This document shows positions 1 through 5,059 of a DNA stretch of 5,059 nt, one piece after another (the first letter of the stretch is position 1; the number at the start of each line of letters is the position of its first letter). Below the pieces are notes generated by a model that saw nothing but the letters and a program-made list of their open reading frames with translations, ran no database searches and had not been told where the DNA came from. The DNA is from Lysobacteraceae bacterium (GTDB lineage: Bacteria; Pseudomonadota; Gammaproteobacteria; Xanthomonadales; Xanthomonadaceae). Both the position numbers and the translations under genes were made by a program. The DNA is taken from NCBI GenBank assembly GCA_028293685.1, contig JAQGOI010000334.1, positions 1-5,059 on the forward strand, written 5' to 3'.

Positions 1-594
1 CAGCGTCCGCCGATCTACTCGGCACTCAAGCGTGGCGGCGAGCCGCTGTATGCGAAGGCGCGCCGGGGCGAAGTGGTCGAGATCGAAGAGCGCGAGATCG
101 ACGTGCACACGTTTGCACTGCAATCGGCGGGCGACCTGCTCGACGATGGACTTCCGTTGCTCAGGCTGCACATCGAATGCGGGTCGGGCACGTATGTGCG
201 CAGCCTCGTCCGGGATCTCGGCGAACTGCTCGGCTGTGGAGCCCACGTTGCGGAATTGCGGCGGCTGTGGGTGGATCCCTTCCGCGACCCGCGGATGTGG
301 ACGATCGATGCGCTGCAGGCCCTGGCTGGGCGCGGTGAGCGCAGCCTGGATTCCTGCCTGCTGCCGATCGAGGCTGGCCTAACTGCCTGGCCCGAAGTGG
401 CACTCACGCCCACCCAGGCGCAGCGGCTGGGGCAAGGACAGGCCGTCGCGGGTGGCTTCCAGCAGACCAGAGGCGTCGCGGTGTTCGACCACGCGGGACG
501 AGCCCTGGGACTGGGTGAAGTCGACGGCGAAGGGCTCCTGCACGCGCGTCGACTGTTCAGTTGGGCCGCGCAGCAGGGAACCGGCACGGGTTGA
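1..594 (+). CDS. truB: tRNA pseudouridine(55) synthase TruB, C-terminal part (5' end outside window)
   Basis: TruB converts U55 in the T-psi-C arm of almost all elongator tRNAs to pseudouridine in the cytoplasm. The window opens inside the gene, in frame 1, and shows the last 197 residues; complete bacterial TruB is about 300 residues. The visible part starts with [20 protein letters not shown], the conserved TruB segment after the catalytic domain's first half. It continues with [20 protein letters not shown] (residues about 60-79) and then [14 protein letters not shown], both strong family signatures. The final 75 or so residues (LLPIEAGL...[16 protein letters not shown]) fit the small C-terminal PUA-like RNA-binding domain. 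The catalytic Asp motif (GNLDPxATG) lies upstream and cannot be checked. It ends with TGA at 592-594. Its place before rpsO and pnp is the standard gammaproteobacterial order, normally behind nusA, infB and rbfA. Nothing in the visible frame is broken. Confidence 0.96.
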   Translation, partial: QRPPIYSALKRGGEPLYAKARRGEVVEIEEREIDVHTFALQSAGDLLDDGLPLLRLHIECGSGTYVRSLVRDLGELLGCGAHVAELRRLWVDPFRDPRMWTIDALQALAGRGERSLDSCLLPIEAGLTAWPEVALTPTQAQRLGQGQAVAGGFQQTRGVAVFDHAGRALGLGEVDGEGLLHARRLFSWAAQQGTGTG

Positions 595-626
595 GGAGGC
601 TCGCCGCGCAGCAGCGCGCATTCGGA

Positions 627-695
627 TTCGCGAAAAAAGGATGTTCCGGGCCGAACGCGCCGGCGTGTCCGGGCATCACGACCTTGTTCGCGAAC
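627..695. repeat. Two copies of the palindrome TTCGCGAA, exactly 60 bp apart, around the rpsO promoter
   Basis: TTCGCGAA occurs at 627-634 and again at 687-694, where it widens to the 10-bp perfect palindrome GTTCGCGAAC (686-695) overlapping the promoter -35 box. An 8-mer is expected by chance well under once in a window this size, so two copies this close are notable. The pair could be an operator. I do not recognise it as the site of a known regulator, and GC-rich DNA makes such palindromes somewhat more common. Confidence 0.35.
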
Positions 696-712
696 GCCGC
701 CCGGGCTACAAT
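684..712 (+). promoter_or_regulatory. Sigma-70-type promoter for rpsO
   Basis: A -35 box TTGTTC (684-689) is followed by exactly 17 bases and a -10 box TACAAT (707-712), each differing from consensus at two positions or one. It is the best sigma-70 match I see in the window and is well placed: 90 bases after truB stops and about 105 bases ahead of the rpsO ATG, so a transcript would start near 719. In E. coli rpsO likewise has its own promoter besides read-through from the nusA-infB operon. The palindrome GTTCGCGAAC (686-695) overlaps the -35 box, which leaves room for a repressor. No start-site data are available, so this is a motif-based call. Confidence 0.72.
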
Positions 713-768
713 TCCGCGGCTTTTCCAAGCCAATTCCGGCACTTGCAAGCGGCGGGCCCGGCGGTACC

Positions 769-802
769 CGAGCATCGAAGGACGCTCGTGTTTCTGCTGT
801 CC
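769..802 (+). promoter_or_regulatory. Candidate H-type pseudoknot in the rpsO leader
   Basis: In the presumed rpsO leader (about 719-824), CGAGC (769-773) can pair with GCTCG (784-788). The last four loop bases, GGAC (780-783), can pair with GTCC (799-802). Together they form a classic H-type pseudoknot in which the two stems abut at 783/784. It ends about 11 bases before the GAGG ribosome binding site (815-818). In E. coli S15 represses its own translation by trapping the ribosome on a pseudoknot in the rpsO leader, so this placement is suggestive. The stems are only 5 and 4 bp and could be chance; I cannot recognise an S15-binding motif with certainty. Confidence 0.33.
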
Positions 803-824
803 ACGCATCACCCAGAGGCAATCC

Positions 825-1085
825 ATGTCCATCGACAGCAGCACCGTCATCGAAGAGAACAAGCGCAGCGCCAACGATACCGGCTCACCGGAAGTCCAGG
901 TCGCCCTGTTGACCGCACGCATCACCCATCTTTCCGAACACTTCAAGACGCACAAGCAGGACCACCACAGCCGCCGCGGGCTGCTGATGATGGTCAACCG
1001 CCGCCGCAGCCTGCTCGACTACCTGCACCGCAAGGATGGCGAGCGCTACAAGGCCCTGATCCAGAAACTGGGTCTGCGTCGCTGA
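825..1085 (+). CDS. rpsO: 30S ribosomal protein S15
   Basis: S15 is a primary-binding protein of the 30S platform; it contacts the three-way junction of the central domain of 16S rRNA and helps form bridge B4 to the 50S subunit. The 86-residue product (E. coli S15 has 89) shows the family pattern throughout: [20 protein letters not shown] (residues about 20-39), [19 protein letters not shown] (about 43-61) and [21 protein letters not shown] near the end. The helices and basic patches are therefore complete. The ATG at 825 is chosen because it gives the usual start [11 protein letters not shown] and has GAGG at 815-818 six bases upstream; reading further upstream in frame gives no S15 sequence. 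It ends with TGA (1083-1085), 14 bases before a strong terminator. A promoter lies at 684-712, and the leader may carry an autoregulatory fold. Confidence 0.98.
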   Translation: MSIDSSTVIEENKRSANDTGSPEVQVALLTARITHLSEHFKTHKQDHHSRRGLLMMVNRRRSLLDYLHRKDGERYKALIQKLGLRR

Positions 1086-1098
1086 AGCAGAGTTTCCG

Positions 1099-1131
1099 CC
1101 GCGGCGCAGCAATGCGCCGCGGTTTGTTTTT
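1099..1131 (+). terminator. Intrinsic terminator after rpsO
   Basis: A perfect 10-bp stem, CCGCGGCGCA (1099-1108) with TGCGCCGCGG (1113-1122), is closed by a GCAA (GNRA-type) tetraloop and followed by TTTGTTTTT (1123-1131). It sits 14 bases after the rpsO stop. E. coli has an equivalent attenuating terminator between rpsO and pnp; some polymerases read through it into pnp, and it sets the S15:PNPase ratio. The same role is likely here, because I see no strong promoter between it and pnp. Confidence 0.93.
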
Positions 1132-1183
1132 GGGCGCACTGAAACGTGTGCCGTCTCTTTCGAGTCGTTGATCGGAAGAAGCA

Positions 1184-1232
1184 GCAACAAAGGTCGTCGC
1201 ATCGACGGCCGTCCTCATGCGACAGGGGTTGC
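1184..1232 (+). promoter_or_regulatory. Imperfect long hairpin in the pnp leader (possible RNase III/PNPase autoregulation site)
   Basis: GCAAC (1184-1188) can pair with GTTGC (1228-1232), and further in GTCGCAT (1196-1202) pairs with ATGCGAC (1217-1223). They are separated by an internal loop of 7 and 4 bases. The apical 14 bases include the palindrome GACGGCCGTC (1204-1213). The structure sits 40 bases before the pnp start and 27 bases before its Shine-Dalgarno sequence. In E. coli the pnp leader forms a long stem that RNase III cuts, after which PNPase represses its own synthesis. This could be a functional counterpart, but the stem is shorter and broken; pairing alone does not prove it. 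Confidence 0.4.
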
Positions 1233-1258
1233 ATGGGGTTCAACCGAAGCAAGACATC

Positions 1259-1264
1259 GAGGAA
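1259..1264 (+). promoter_or_regulatory. Ribosome binding site that decides the pnp start
   Basis: GAGGAA at 1259-1264 is seven bases before GTG at 1272. It supports the GTG as the pnp start over an in-frame ATG at 1233, which has an AGGGG (1224-1228) only four bases upstream and would add 13 residues that do not look like PNPase. The GTG start gives the familial N terminus [11 protein letters not shown]. Confidence 0.75.
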
Positions 1265-1271
1265 TTCCAAC

Positions 1272-2996
1272 GTGGCAAAAATCACCAAGACCTTCCAGTA
1301 CGGCAATCATGAAGTCACGCTCGAGACCGGCGAAATCGCACGCCAGGCCGGCGGTGCCGTCATGGTCAAGTGCGACGGCACCGTACTGCTGGTCACTGCA
1401 GTCGCTGCCAGGAGCGCGCGCGAGGGGCAGGATTTCTTCCCGCTCACTGTCGATTACCAGGAACGGTTCTACGCCGGCGGCCGCATCCCCGGCGGCTTCT
1501 TCAAGCGCGAAGGACGCCAGACTGAAAAAGAGACGCTGATCTCCCGGTTGATCGATCGTCCGATCCGCCCGCTGTTCCCGGAGGACTACAAGAACGAAGT
1601 GCAGATCATCGCCACGGTCATGTCGATGAATCCGGAGATCGACGGTGACGTGCTCGCGCTCATCGGTGCCTCGGCGGCGTTGTCGCTGGCCGGCACGCCC
1701 TTCCAGGGCCCGATTGCCGCTGCGAAAGTCGGGTACAGCAACGGTCAGTACCTGCTCAATCCGACCATCACCGAACTGAAGGATTCCGACCTGGAGCTCG
1801 TTGTCGCCGGCACCGTCAACGCCGTGCTGATGGTCGAATCACAGGCCAGCGAGTTGTCCGAAGACGTGATGCTCGGCGCGGTCATGTTCGGTCACCGCGA
1901 AATGCAGCGGGTCATCAATGTCATCAATGAGCTCACCGTCGAAGCCGGTACCAGGCCCACGACATGGCAGGCGCCGGTCAAGAACGACGCGATGGTTTCG
2001 GCCCTGCAGGAAGCGGTCGGAGACAAGCTCGCCGGTGCCTTCCAGGTGCGCGACAAGCTGCAGCGCCGCGACGCGATTTCCGCGATCAAGAAGGACGTGA
2101 TGCAGTCGCTGGCCGGCCGCGCCGACGAAGCGGGTTGGAATTCCGCCGACATGTCGAAGGAATTCGGCGAGCTCGAATACCAGACGATGCGCGGCTCGGT
2201 CCTCGATACGAAGGTCCGCATCGACGGACGCCAGCTCGATACCGTGCGCCCGATCGCCTCCAAGGTCAGCATCCTGCCGCGCGTGCATGGCTCGTCGCTG
2301 TTCACCCGTGGCGAGACGCAGGCGATTGTCGCGGTCACGCTCGGCACCGCGCGCGACGGCCAGGTGATCGACGCTGTCTCGGGTGAGTACAAGGATCACT
2401 TCCTGTTCCATTACAACTTCCCCCCGTACTCGGTCGGCGAAGCCGGCCGCATGATGGGTCCGAAGCGTCGCGAAATCGGCCACGGCCGCCTCGCCAAGCG
2501 CGGCGTGCTTGCGGTGATGCCGTCGATGGAGTCGTTCCCGTACACGATCCGCGTCGTATCCGAGATCACCGAGTCGAATGGTTCCTCGTCGATGGCGTCG
2601 GTCTGCGGCAGCTCGCTGGCGCTGATGGATGCCGGCGTGCCGATCAAGGCACCGGTTGCCGGTATCGCGATGGGCCTGGTCAAGGAAGGCGACAACTACG
2701 TCGTGCTGAGCGACATCCTTGGCGACGAAGATCACCTGGGCGACATGGACTTCAAGGTCGCCGGAACCGAGAAGGGTATTTCGGCGCTGCAGATGGACAT
2801 CAAGATCCAGGGCATCACCGAGGACATCATGAAGACCGCACTGGCGCAGGCCAAGGCCGGTCGCCTGCACATCCTCGGCGAAATGGCGCATGCATTGACG
2901 GCTCCGCGCGCCGAACTGTCCGACTTCGCACCGCGCCTGATCACCATCAAGATCCATCCCGACAAGATCCGCGAAGTGATCGGCAAGGGTGGTTAG
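1272..2996 (+). CDS. pnp: PNPase catalytic core, 574 residues, ending at the premature TAG
   Basis: If the TAG is real, this is the main product. It contains the first RNase PH-like domain (about residues 8-140, including [20 protein letters not shown] and GGFFKREGR), the helical linker (about 240-310), and the second, active RNase PH-like domain (about 320-545). In the latter the motifs [49 protein letters not shown] and [20 protein letters not shown] are intact. The metal-binding aspartates of LSDILGDED are present (D481 and D487, matching E. coli D486 and D492). The product ends in the KH domain right after IGKGG, so only the first part of KH remains and S1 is absent. In E. coli, PNPase lacking KH and S1 keeps some phosphorolysis but binds RNA poorly and loses autoregulation and cold fitness; similar behaviour is inferred here. 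Confidence 0.8.
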   Translation: MAKITKTFQYGNHEVTLETGEIARQAGGAVMVKCDGTVLLVTAVAARSAREGQDFFPLTVDYQERFYAGGRIPGGFFKREGRQTEKETLISRLIDRPIRPLFPEDYKNEVQIIATVMSMNPEIDGDVLALIGASAALSLAGTPFQGPIAAAKVGYSNGQYLLNPTITELKDSDLELVVAGTVNAVLMVESQASELSEDVMLGAVMFGHREMQRVINVINELTVEAGTRPTTWQAPVKNDAMVSALQEAVGDKLAGAFQVRDKLQRRDAISAIKKDVMQSLAGRADEAGWNSADMSKEFGELEYQTMRGSVLDTKVRIDGRQLDTVRPIASKVSILPRVHGSSLFTRGETQAIVAVTLGTARDGQVIDAVSGEYKDHFLFHYNFPPYSVGEAGRMMGPKRREIGHGRLAKRGVLAVMPSMESFPYTIRVVSEITESNGSSSMASVCGSSLALMDAGVPIKAPVAGIAMGLVKEGDNYVVLSDILGDEDHLGDMDFKVAGTEKGISALQMDIKIQGITEDIMKTALAQAKAGRLHILGEMAHALTAPRAELSDFAPRLITIKIHPDKIREVIGKGG

Positions 2997-3308
2997 GTGA
3001 TCCAGGCGATCACCAAGGAAACAGGCACGAAGATCGACATCCAGGATGACGGCACGATCACGATCGCGTCGGTCAACGCGGTTGCTGGCCAGGCCGCCAA
3101 GGCGCGCATCGAGCAGATCACATCCGACGTCGAGCCCGGTCGCATCTACGAAGGCAAGGTCGCCAAGCTGATGGACTTCGGTGCGTTCGTCACCATTTCC
3201 CCCGGAAAGGACGGCCTGGTGCACGTCTCGCAGATCTCCAATGATCGCGTCGAGAAGGTCAGCGACGTACTCAAGGAAGGTGACATCGTCCAGGTCAAGG
3301 TGCTGTAA
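2997..3308 (+). CDS. Detached KH/S1 part of PNPase between the two stops
   Basis: Directly after the TAG, the same frame continues with GTG (2997) and 103 codons up to TAA 3306-3308. The sequence is the rest of the KH domain ([19 protein letters not shown], about residues 1-19) and most of an S1 RNA-binding domain ([20 protein letters not shown], then GLVHVSQIS and [15 protein letters not shown]). The last S1 strand (VDKQGRIRLSMK) lies beyond the second stop. The purine run AAGGG at 2985-2989, seven bases before the GTG, could serve as a Shine-Dalgarno site for reinitiation, but it is also simply the codons for the conserved GKGG loop. I regard this as the tail of pnp and think a separate protein is possible but unlikely, since both domains would be incomplete. 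Confidence 0.4.
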   Translation: MIQAITKETGTKIDIQDDGTITIASVNAVAGQAAKARIEQITSDVEPGRIYEGKVAKLMDFGAFVTISPGKDGLVHVSQISNDRVEKVSDVLKEGDIVQVKVL

Positions 3309-3400
3309 GTCGACAAGCAGGGCCGCATCCGCCTGTCGATGAAGGCCGTCGAGGAAGGCGAGGGCGTGCCGGCGGTGTAAGTCGTCGCAGCAGTCCAGCG

Positions 3401-3431
3401 AAAAAAAAGCGGGCTTCGGCCCGCTTTTTTT
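3401..3431 (+). terminator. Strong intrinsic terminator after pnp, probably bidirectional
   Basis: Eight A's (3401-3408), the stem GCGGGC (3409-3414), a TTCG tetraloop (3415-3418), GCCCGC (3419-3424) and seven T's (3425-3431). The A-tract pairs with the T-tract, which extends the stem and makes it look like a terminator on the opposite strand too. It begins 21 bases after the TAA at 3378-3380, which confirms that TAA as the natural end of pnp and of the operon. Confidence 0.96.
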
Positions 3432-3478
3432 GGTTCCCCGCGCGTCGTTGGTTTTCGGGCGCGGCAACGTTGTCTTCC

Positions 3479-3502
3479 CGGCCGACTTCGGCCGCGCTTT
3501 TT
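3479..3502 (+). terminator. Second, weaker terminator-like hairpin
   Basis: CGGCCG (3479-3484) pairs with CGGCCG (3489-3494) around an ACTT loop. After three bases a run of five T's follows (3498-3502), then CTTT. It lies 48 bases beyond the main pnp terminator and could act as a back-up that insulates the next gene from read-through. The gap before the T-run and the short stem make it weaker than the first. Confidence 0.45.
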
Positions 3503-3528
3503 CTTTGCGGTTGGGAGCTTTCCTCCTT

Positions 3529-3554
3529 CGGCAGGCTCCGGATGCACCCTGCCG
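3529..3554. repeat. Inverted repeat in the pnp to cupredoxin intergenic region
   Basis: CGGCAGG (3529-3535) and CCTGCCG (3548-3554) form a perfect 7-bp stem with a 12-base loop and no T-run, so it is not a terminator. The loop's GGCTCCGG (3534-3541) recurs at 3583-3590. The whole stretch 3432-3664 carries no gene I can support: it holds the second terminator-like hairpin, this repeat, and presumably the promoter of the next gene, which I could not place. Confidence 0.35.
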
Positions 3555-3664
3555 TGCCACGATCGTCCGCCGGGTGGTGGTAGGCTCCGGCGATCGGGGA
3601 TTCATGACGTCGGCTGTGGTTTTTACCGATCCCGGCAGACGGCTCGCTATCTGGGGGATGCGCC

Positions 3665-4303
3665 GTGCGAACAGGGGCTCGTTTCATTGCCGCGTTTGTC
3701 TTGTTGTCCCCGCTGTGGGCGCTCGCTGGCGAATTGACCGTTCTGATCGACGACGGGCATGGGCATCGTGTCGCCGACGCCGTGGTCACCATGCGCAGTA
3801 GCGATCCAGGACGAGCGATTGCCAGCCATTCCGCGGTTTCAAGGACCATCGACCAGCGGGACCTGGCGTTCGTGCCTTACATCGAGGTTTTCCAGCCGGG
3901 CGATGCAGTTGTCTTCAGGAACAGCGATCGCACGCGGCACCATGTCTATTCGTTTTCGCCCGCGAAGCAGTTCGAATTCGTGCTCGCTCCAGGCGAGAGC
4001 TCGAAACCCCAGCGATTGGAAAAGACCGGGGTGGTCGCCGTGGGATGCAACATCCACGATCAGATGATCGCCTACCTGTTCGTATCCGATGCCCCCTGGG
4101 TCGCGCGATCCGGCCGCGATGGCCGCGTCGATTTCAAGGGGCTGCCACCAGGCGCCTATGTGGTCGATGTCTGGCAACCACGCATGCGGCCCGGGCGTTC
4201 GCCAAAGTCGCTGACGGCCGTCGTCGCGGATGCCGGTTCAAGGACGCTGGCGTGGTCATTGTCGTTGTCGCCCCCAACCGACTACGACAACAGCGGCTAC
4301 TGA
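3665..4303 (+). CDS. Secreted cupredoxin-like protein ('methylamine utilization protein' type)
   Basis: The 212-residue product begins with a clear signal peptide: basic MRTGAR, hydrophobic core FIAAFVLLSPLW, and signal-peptidase-I site ALA|GE after residue 21. It is therefore exported to the periplasm. Residues about 70-141 look like a plastocyanin/cupredoxin fold: PYIEVFQPGDAVVFRNSD, then RHHVYSF (His92/93), then VGCNIHDQMIAYLFV with Cys128, His131 and Met134, the usual kinds of type 1 copper ligand. The remainder (about 150-205) resembles a small beta-sandwich (GRVDFKGLPPGAYVVDVWQP). Homologues are often labelled 'methylamine utilization protein', a name that does not establish function; a periplasmic electron carrier or copper-binding protein is my inference. 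GTG 3665 is the only start between the in-frame TGA at 3605 and the signal peptide, and has GGGGGA at 3653-3658. The next gene starts 18 bp after the stop, suggesting co-transcription. Confidence 0.85.
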   Translation: MRTGARFIAAFVLLSPLWALAGELTVLIDDGHGHRVADAVVTMRSSDPGRAIASHSAVSRTIDQRDLAFVPYIEVFQPGDAVVFRNSDRTRHHVYSFSPAKQFEFVLAPGESSKPQRLEKTGVVAVGCNIHDQMIAYLFVSDAPWVARSGRDGRVDFKGLPPGAYVVDVWQPRMRPGRSPKSLTAVVADAGSRTLAWSLSLSPPTDYDNSGY

Positions 4304-4321
4304 CGGATCTTGAGCCGGCTG

Positions 4322-5059
4322 ATGCTCATGGGCTTCCGTTTCCGACTCGCGCTCTTCTTCGTGGCGGCACTGGTCGCCATGCAGGCGCTCACGGCTGTCC
4401 TCGTCTACCAGGCGACACGTCATGAATTGATTGCCCAGGGCCAGCGGCAACTCGATACCTCGACCAAGGCGTTCTCGCGCCAGCTCGATGACGTCTCCGA
4501 ACGGGTCGCTTCGACTGTGCAGGTGCTGGCGCTGGATTACGCCTTGCGTGCTGCCATCGCACAACGTGACGAAGCGACCATGATGTCGGCGCTGCGCAAC
4601 CACGGTCGCCGCGTGGGTGCGACGCAGATGCTCCTCGTCGGCTTGGACGACCGGGTCGCGGTGGACACCGGCGGCCGTTACGCGCCCGGAACGATCTTTC
4701 CCTATCGCGATCTGGCCGAGCGCGCACTGGATCGACCGGCCGCGGCCGTGGTCGCCTTCGATGGCCACGCTTACTGGATGGTAGTCGTTCCTGTCTTCGC
4801 ACCGACCCTGGTGGGTTTCATCGCTGCCGTCATACCGATCGACGATCAACGGCTGGCGCACCTGCAGGAACAATCGACGTTGCCCAAGAGCATCGAACTG
4901 GTGACGGCTGCCGGTGATGGTCGTTGGGCCGTCATTGCGCGCGGTTCCGACCATGTTCCGTTGACCGCCGCGCTGGCAGGCCAAGGTCAATCGTTGCCGT
5001 CCGGTCCCAAGCTGGTCGATGTTGGCGGTCGCGAGTTCGTCGCCCAGGCCATCTGGCTC
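4322..5059 (+). CDS. Membrane-anchored sensor with periplasmic dCache-like domain, N-terminal part; probable c-di-GMP GGDEF/EAL protein (3' end outside window)
   Basis: The frame stays open for 246 codons to the window edge. After a short basic start (MLMGFRFR), residues 9-29 form one transmembrane helix (LALFFVAALVAMQALTAVLVY). From about residue 30 the protein is predicted periplasmic: a helical stretch (GQRQLDTSTKAFSRQLDDVS) and then a sensory domain with DYALRAAIAQRDEATMMSAL (72-91), NHGRRVGATQMLLVGLDDRV (93-112) and YWMVVVPVFAP (151-161). This wording matches the dCache_3-type double sensory domain commonly fused to GGDEF and EAL domains, which make or degrade c-di-GMP; those domains would lie downstream and are not seen. 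Possible starts are ATG 4322, ATG 4328 and TTG 4310; none has a strong Shine-Dalgarno, so translation may be coupled to the cupredoxin gene ending 18 bp before. A histidine kinase or chemoreceptor output is an alternative. Confidence 0.78.
   Translation, partial: MLMGFRFRLALFFVAALVAMQALTAVLVYQATRHELIAQGQRQLDTSTKAFSRQLDDVSERVASTVQVLALDYALRAAIAQRDEATMMSALRNHGRRVGATQMLLVGLDDRVAVDTGGRYAPGTIFPYRDLAERALDRPAAAVVAFDGHAYWMVVVPVFAPTLVGFIAAVIPIDDQRLAHLQEQSTLPKSIELVTAAGDGRWAVIARGSDHVPLTAALAGQGQSLPSGPKLVDVGGREFVAQAIWL

Larger units (their letters stand above)
1272..3380 (+). pseudogene. pnp: Polynucleotide phosphorylase gene interrupted by two in-frame stop codons
   Basis: This is the full extent of pnp as judged by homology: 702 codons from GTG 1272 to TAA 3378-3380, close to the roughly 700 residues of relatives. 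PNPase is a trimeric 3'-to-5' phosphorolytic exoribonuclease that turns RNA and phosphate into nucleoside diphosphates and joins the RNase E degradosome in many Proteobacteria. Two stops interrupt the frame without any frameshift: TAG at 2994-2996 (codon 575), where Ser is expected after GKGG, and TAA at 3306-3308 (codon 679), where Glu is expected between VKVL and VDKQGRIRLS. Everything between and after is still PNPase-like, up to VEEGEGVPAV before the last stop. Each stop is one G:C-to-T:A change from the expected codon. The gene may be a fresh pseudogene, a natural truncation, or an artefact of sequencing; the sequence alone cannot decide. A UUCG terminator begins 21 bases after the final stop. 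Confidence 0.85.

Noticed and set aside
605..618. Short hairpin CGCGC-AGCA-GCGCG after truB as a terminator
   Set aside because: Only 5 bp and no following T-run; the next homopolymer is A6, so it does not fit an intrinsic terminator on the + strand.
1168..1196. TTGATC at 1168-1173 as the -35 box of a separate pnp promoter
   Set aside because: The sequence 17 bases downstream (AGGTCG, 1191-1196) does not resemble a -10 box, so I do not support a separate promoter there.
2994..3380. Reassignment of TAG and TAA to sense codons
   Set aside because: The two sites call for different residues (Ser and Glu), and TAA at 3378-3380 behaves as a true stop at the expected protein length, just ahead of a strong terminator. 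Reading through it gives non-PNPase sequence across that terminator.
1839..3605. A 588-codon open frame on the minus strand opposite pnp
   Set aside because: It is rich in Arg, Asp, His and Ala with no recognisable domain, runs exactly antisense to conserved PNPase codons, and is the expected shadow in high-GC DNA.
3581..3652. Possible promoters for the cupredoxin gene (TAGGCT at 3581-3586; CTATCT at 3647-3652)
   Set aside because: Neither has a credible -35 box at 16-18 bases, and the second lies against the ribosome binding site. A promoter must exist somewhere here, but I cannot place it.
3295..3849. A 184-codon minus-strand open frame covering the pnp to cupredoxin gap
   Set aside because: It would read through the terminator and both neighbouring genes antisense, and its translation shows no recognisable domain or plausible start signal.
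4256..4990. A 244-codon minus-strand open frame opposite the sensor gene
   Set aside because: Low-complexity Arg/His/Gln-rich product without family features, while the + strand has a convincing transmembrane and sensory protein across the same bases.

Overview
The window is high-GC Gammaproteobacterial DNA. The PNPase wording (a start like [11 protein letters not shown], the stretch [15 protein letters not shown], and an end like VEEGEGVPA) resembles Xanthomonadales/Lysobacterales as I remember them (Xanthomonas, Lysobacter, Dokdonella and relatives). I cannot fix the genus. No mobile element, CRISPR array, tRNA or rRNA is visible.

Positions 1-3431 are the distal part of the conserved nusA-infB-rbfA-truB-rpsO-pnp translation/RNA-decay cluster, all on the + strand. 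It holds the C-terminal two thirds of truB, an intergenic region with a good sigma-70 promoter, rpsO (ribosomal protein S15), a strong intrinsic terminator, a structured leader, and pnp (polynucleotide phosphorylase). A near-perfect UUCG terminator closes the unit. S15 and PNPase are autoregulated at the post-transcriptional level in E. coli. The matching leaders here carry candidate structures: a possible H-type pseudoknot before rpsO and a long imperfect hairpin before pnp.

The main anomaly is in pnp. The frame aligns with a full-length PNPase of about 702 codons, but it is cut by an in-frame TAG at 2994-2996 (codon 575, inside the KH-domain GXXG region) and an in-frame TAA at 3306-3308 (codon 679, near the end of the S1 domain). 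Sequence between and after the stops is still well-conserved PNPase. This means very recent inactivation, a natural KH/S1-less PNPase, or base-calling error. The expected codons (Ser TCG, Glu GAA) each differ from the stop by one G:C-to-T:A transversion. Genetic-code reassignment is unlikely, because the final pnp stop is also TAA and is directly followed by the terminator.

Positions 3432-3664 are non-coding: a second terminator-like hairpin and another inverted repeat. From 3665 a separate two-gene + strand unit begins. The first gene encodes a secreted cupredoxin-like protein (often labelled 'methylamine utilization protein'). The second, 18 bp later and running off the window, encodes a membrane-anchored sensor whose periplasmic domain resembles those on c-di-GMP GGDEF/EAL enzymes. 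The pairing suggests a periplasmic copper/redox-linked input to a signalling protein, but that is inference.

I found no clearly new biological system. The best leads are the double-stop pnp, the candidate rpsO and pnp leader structures, and the cupredoxin/sensor pair.
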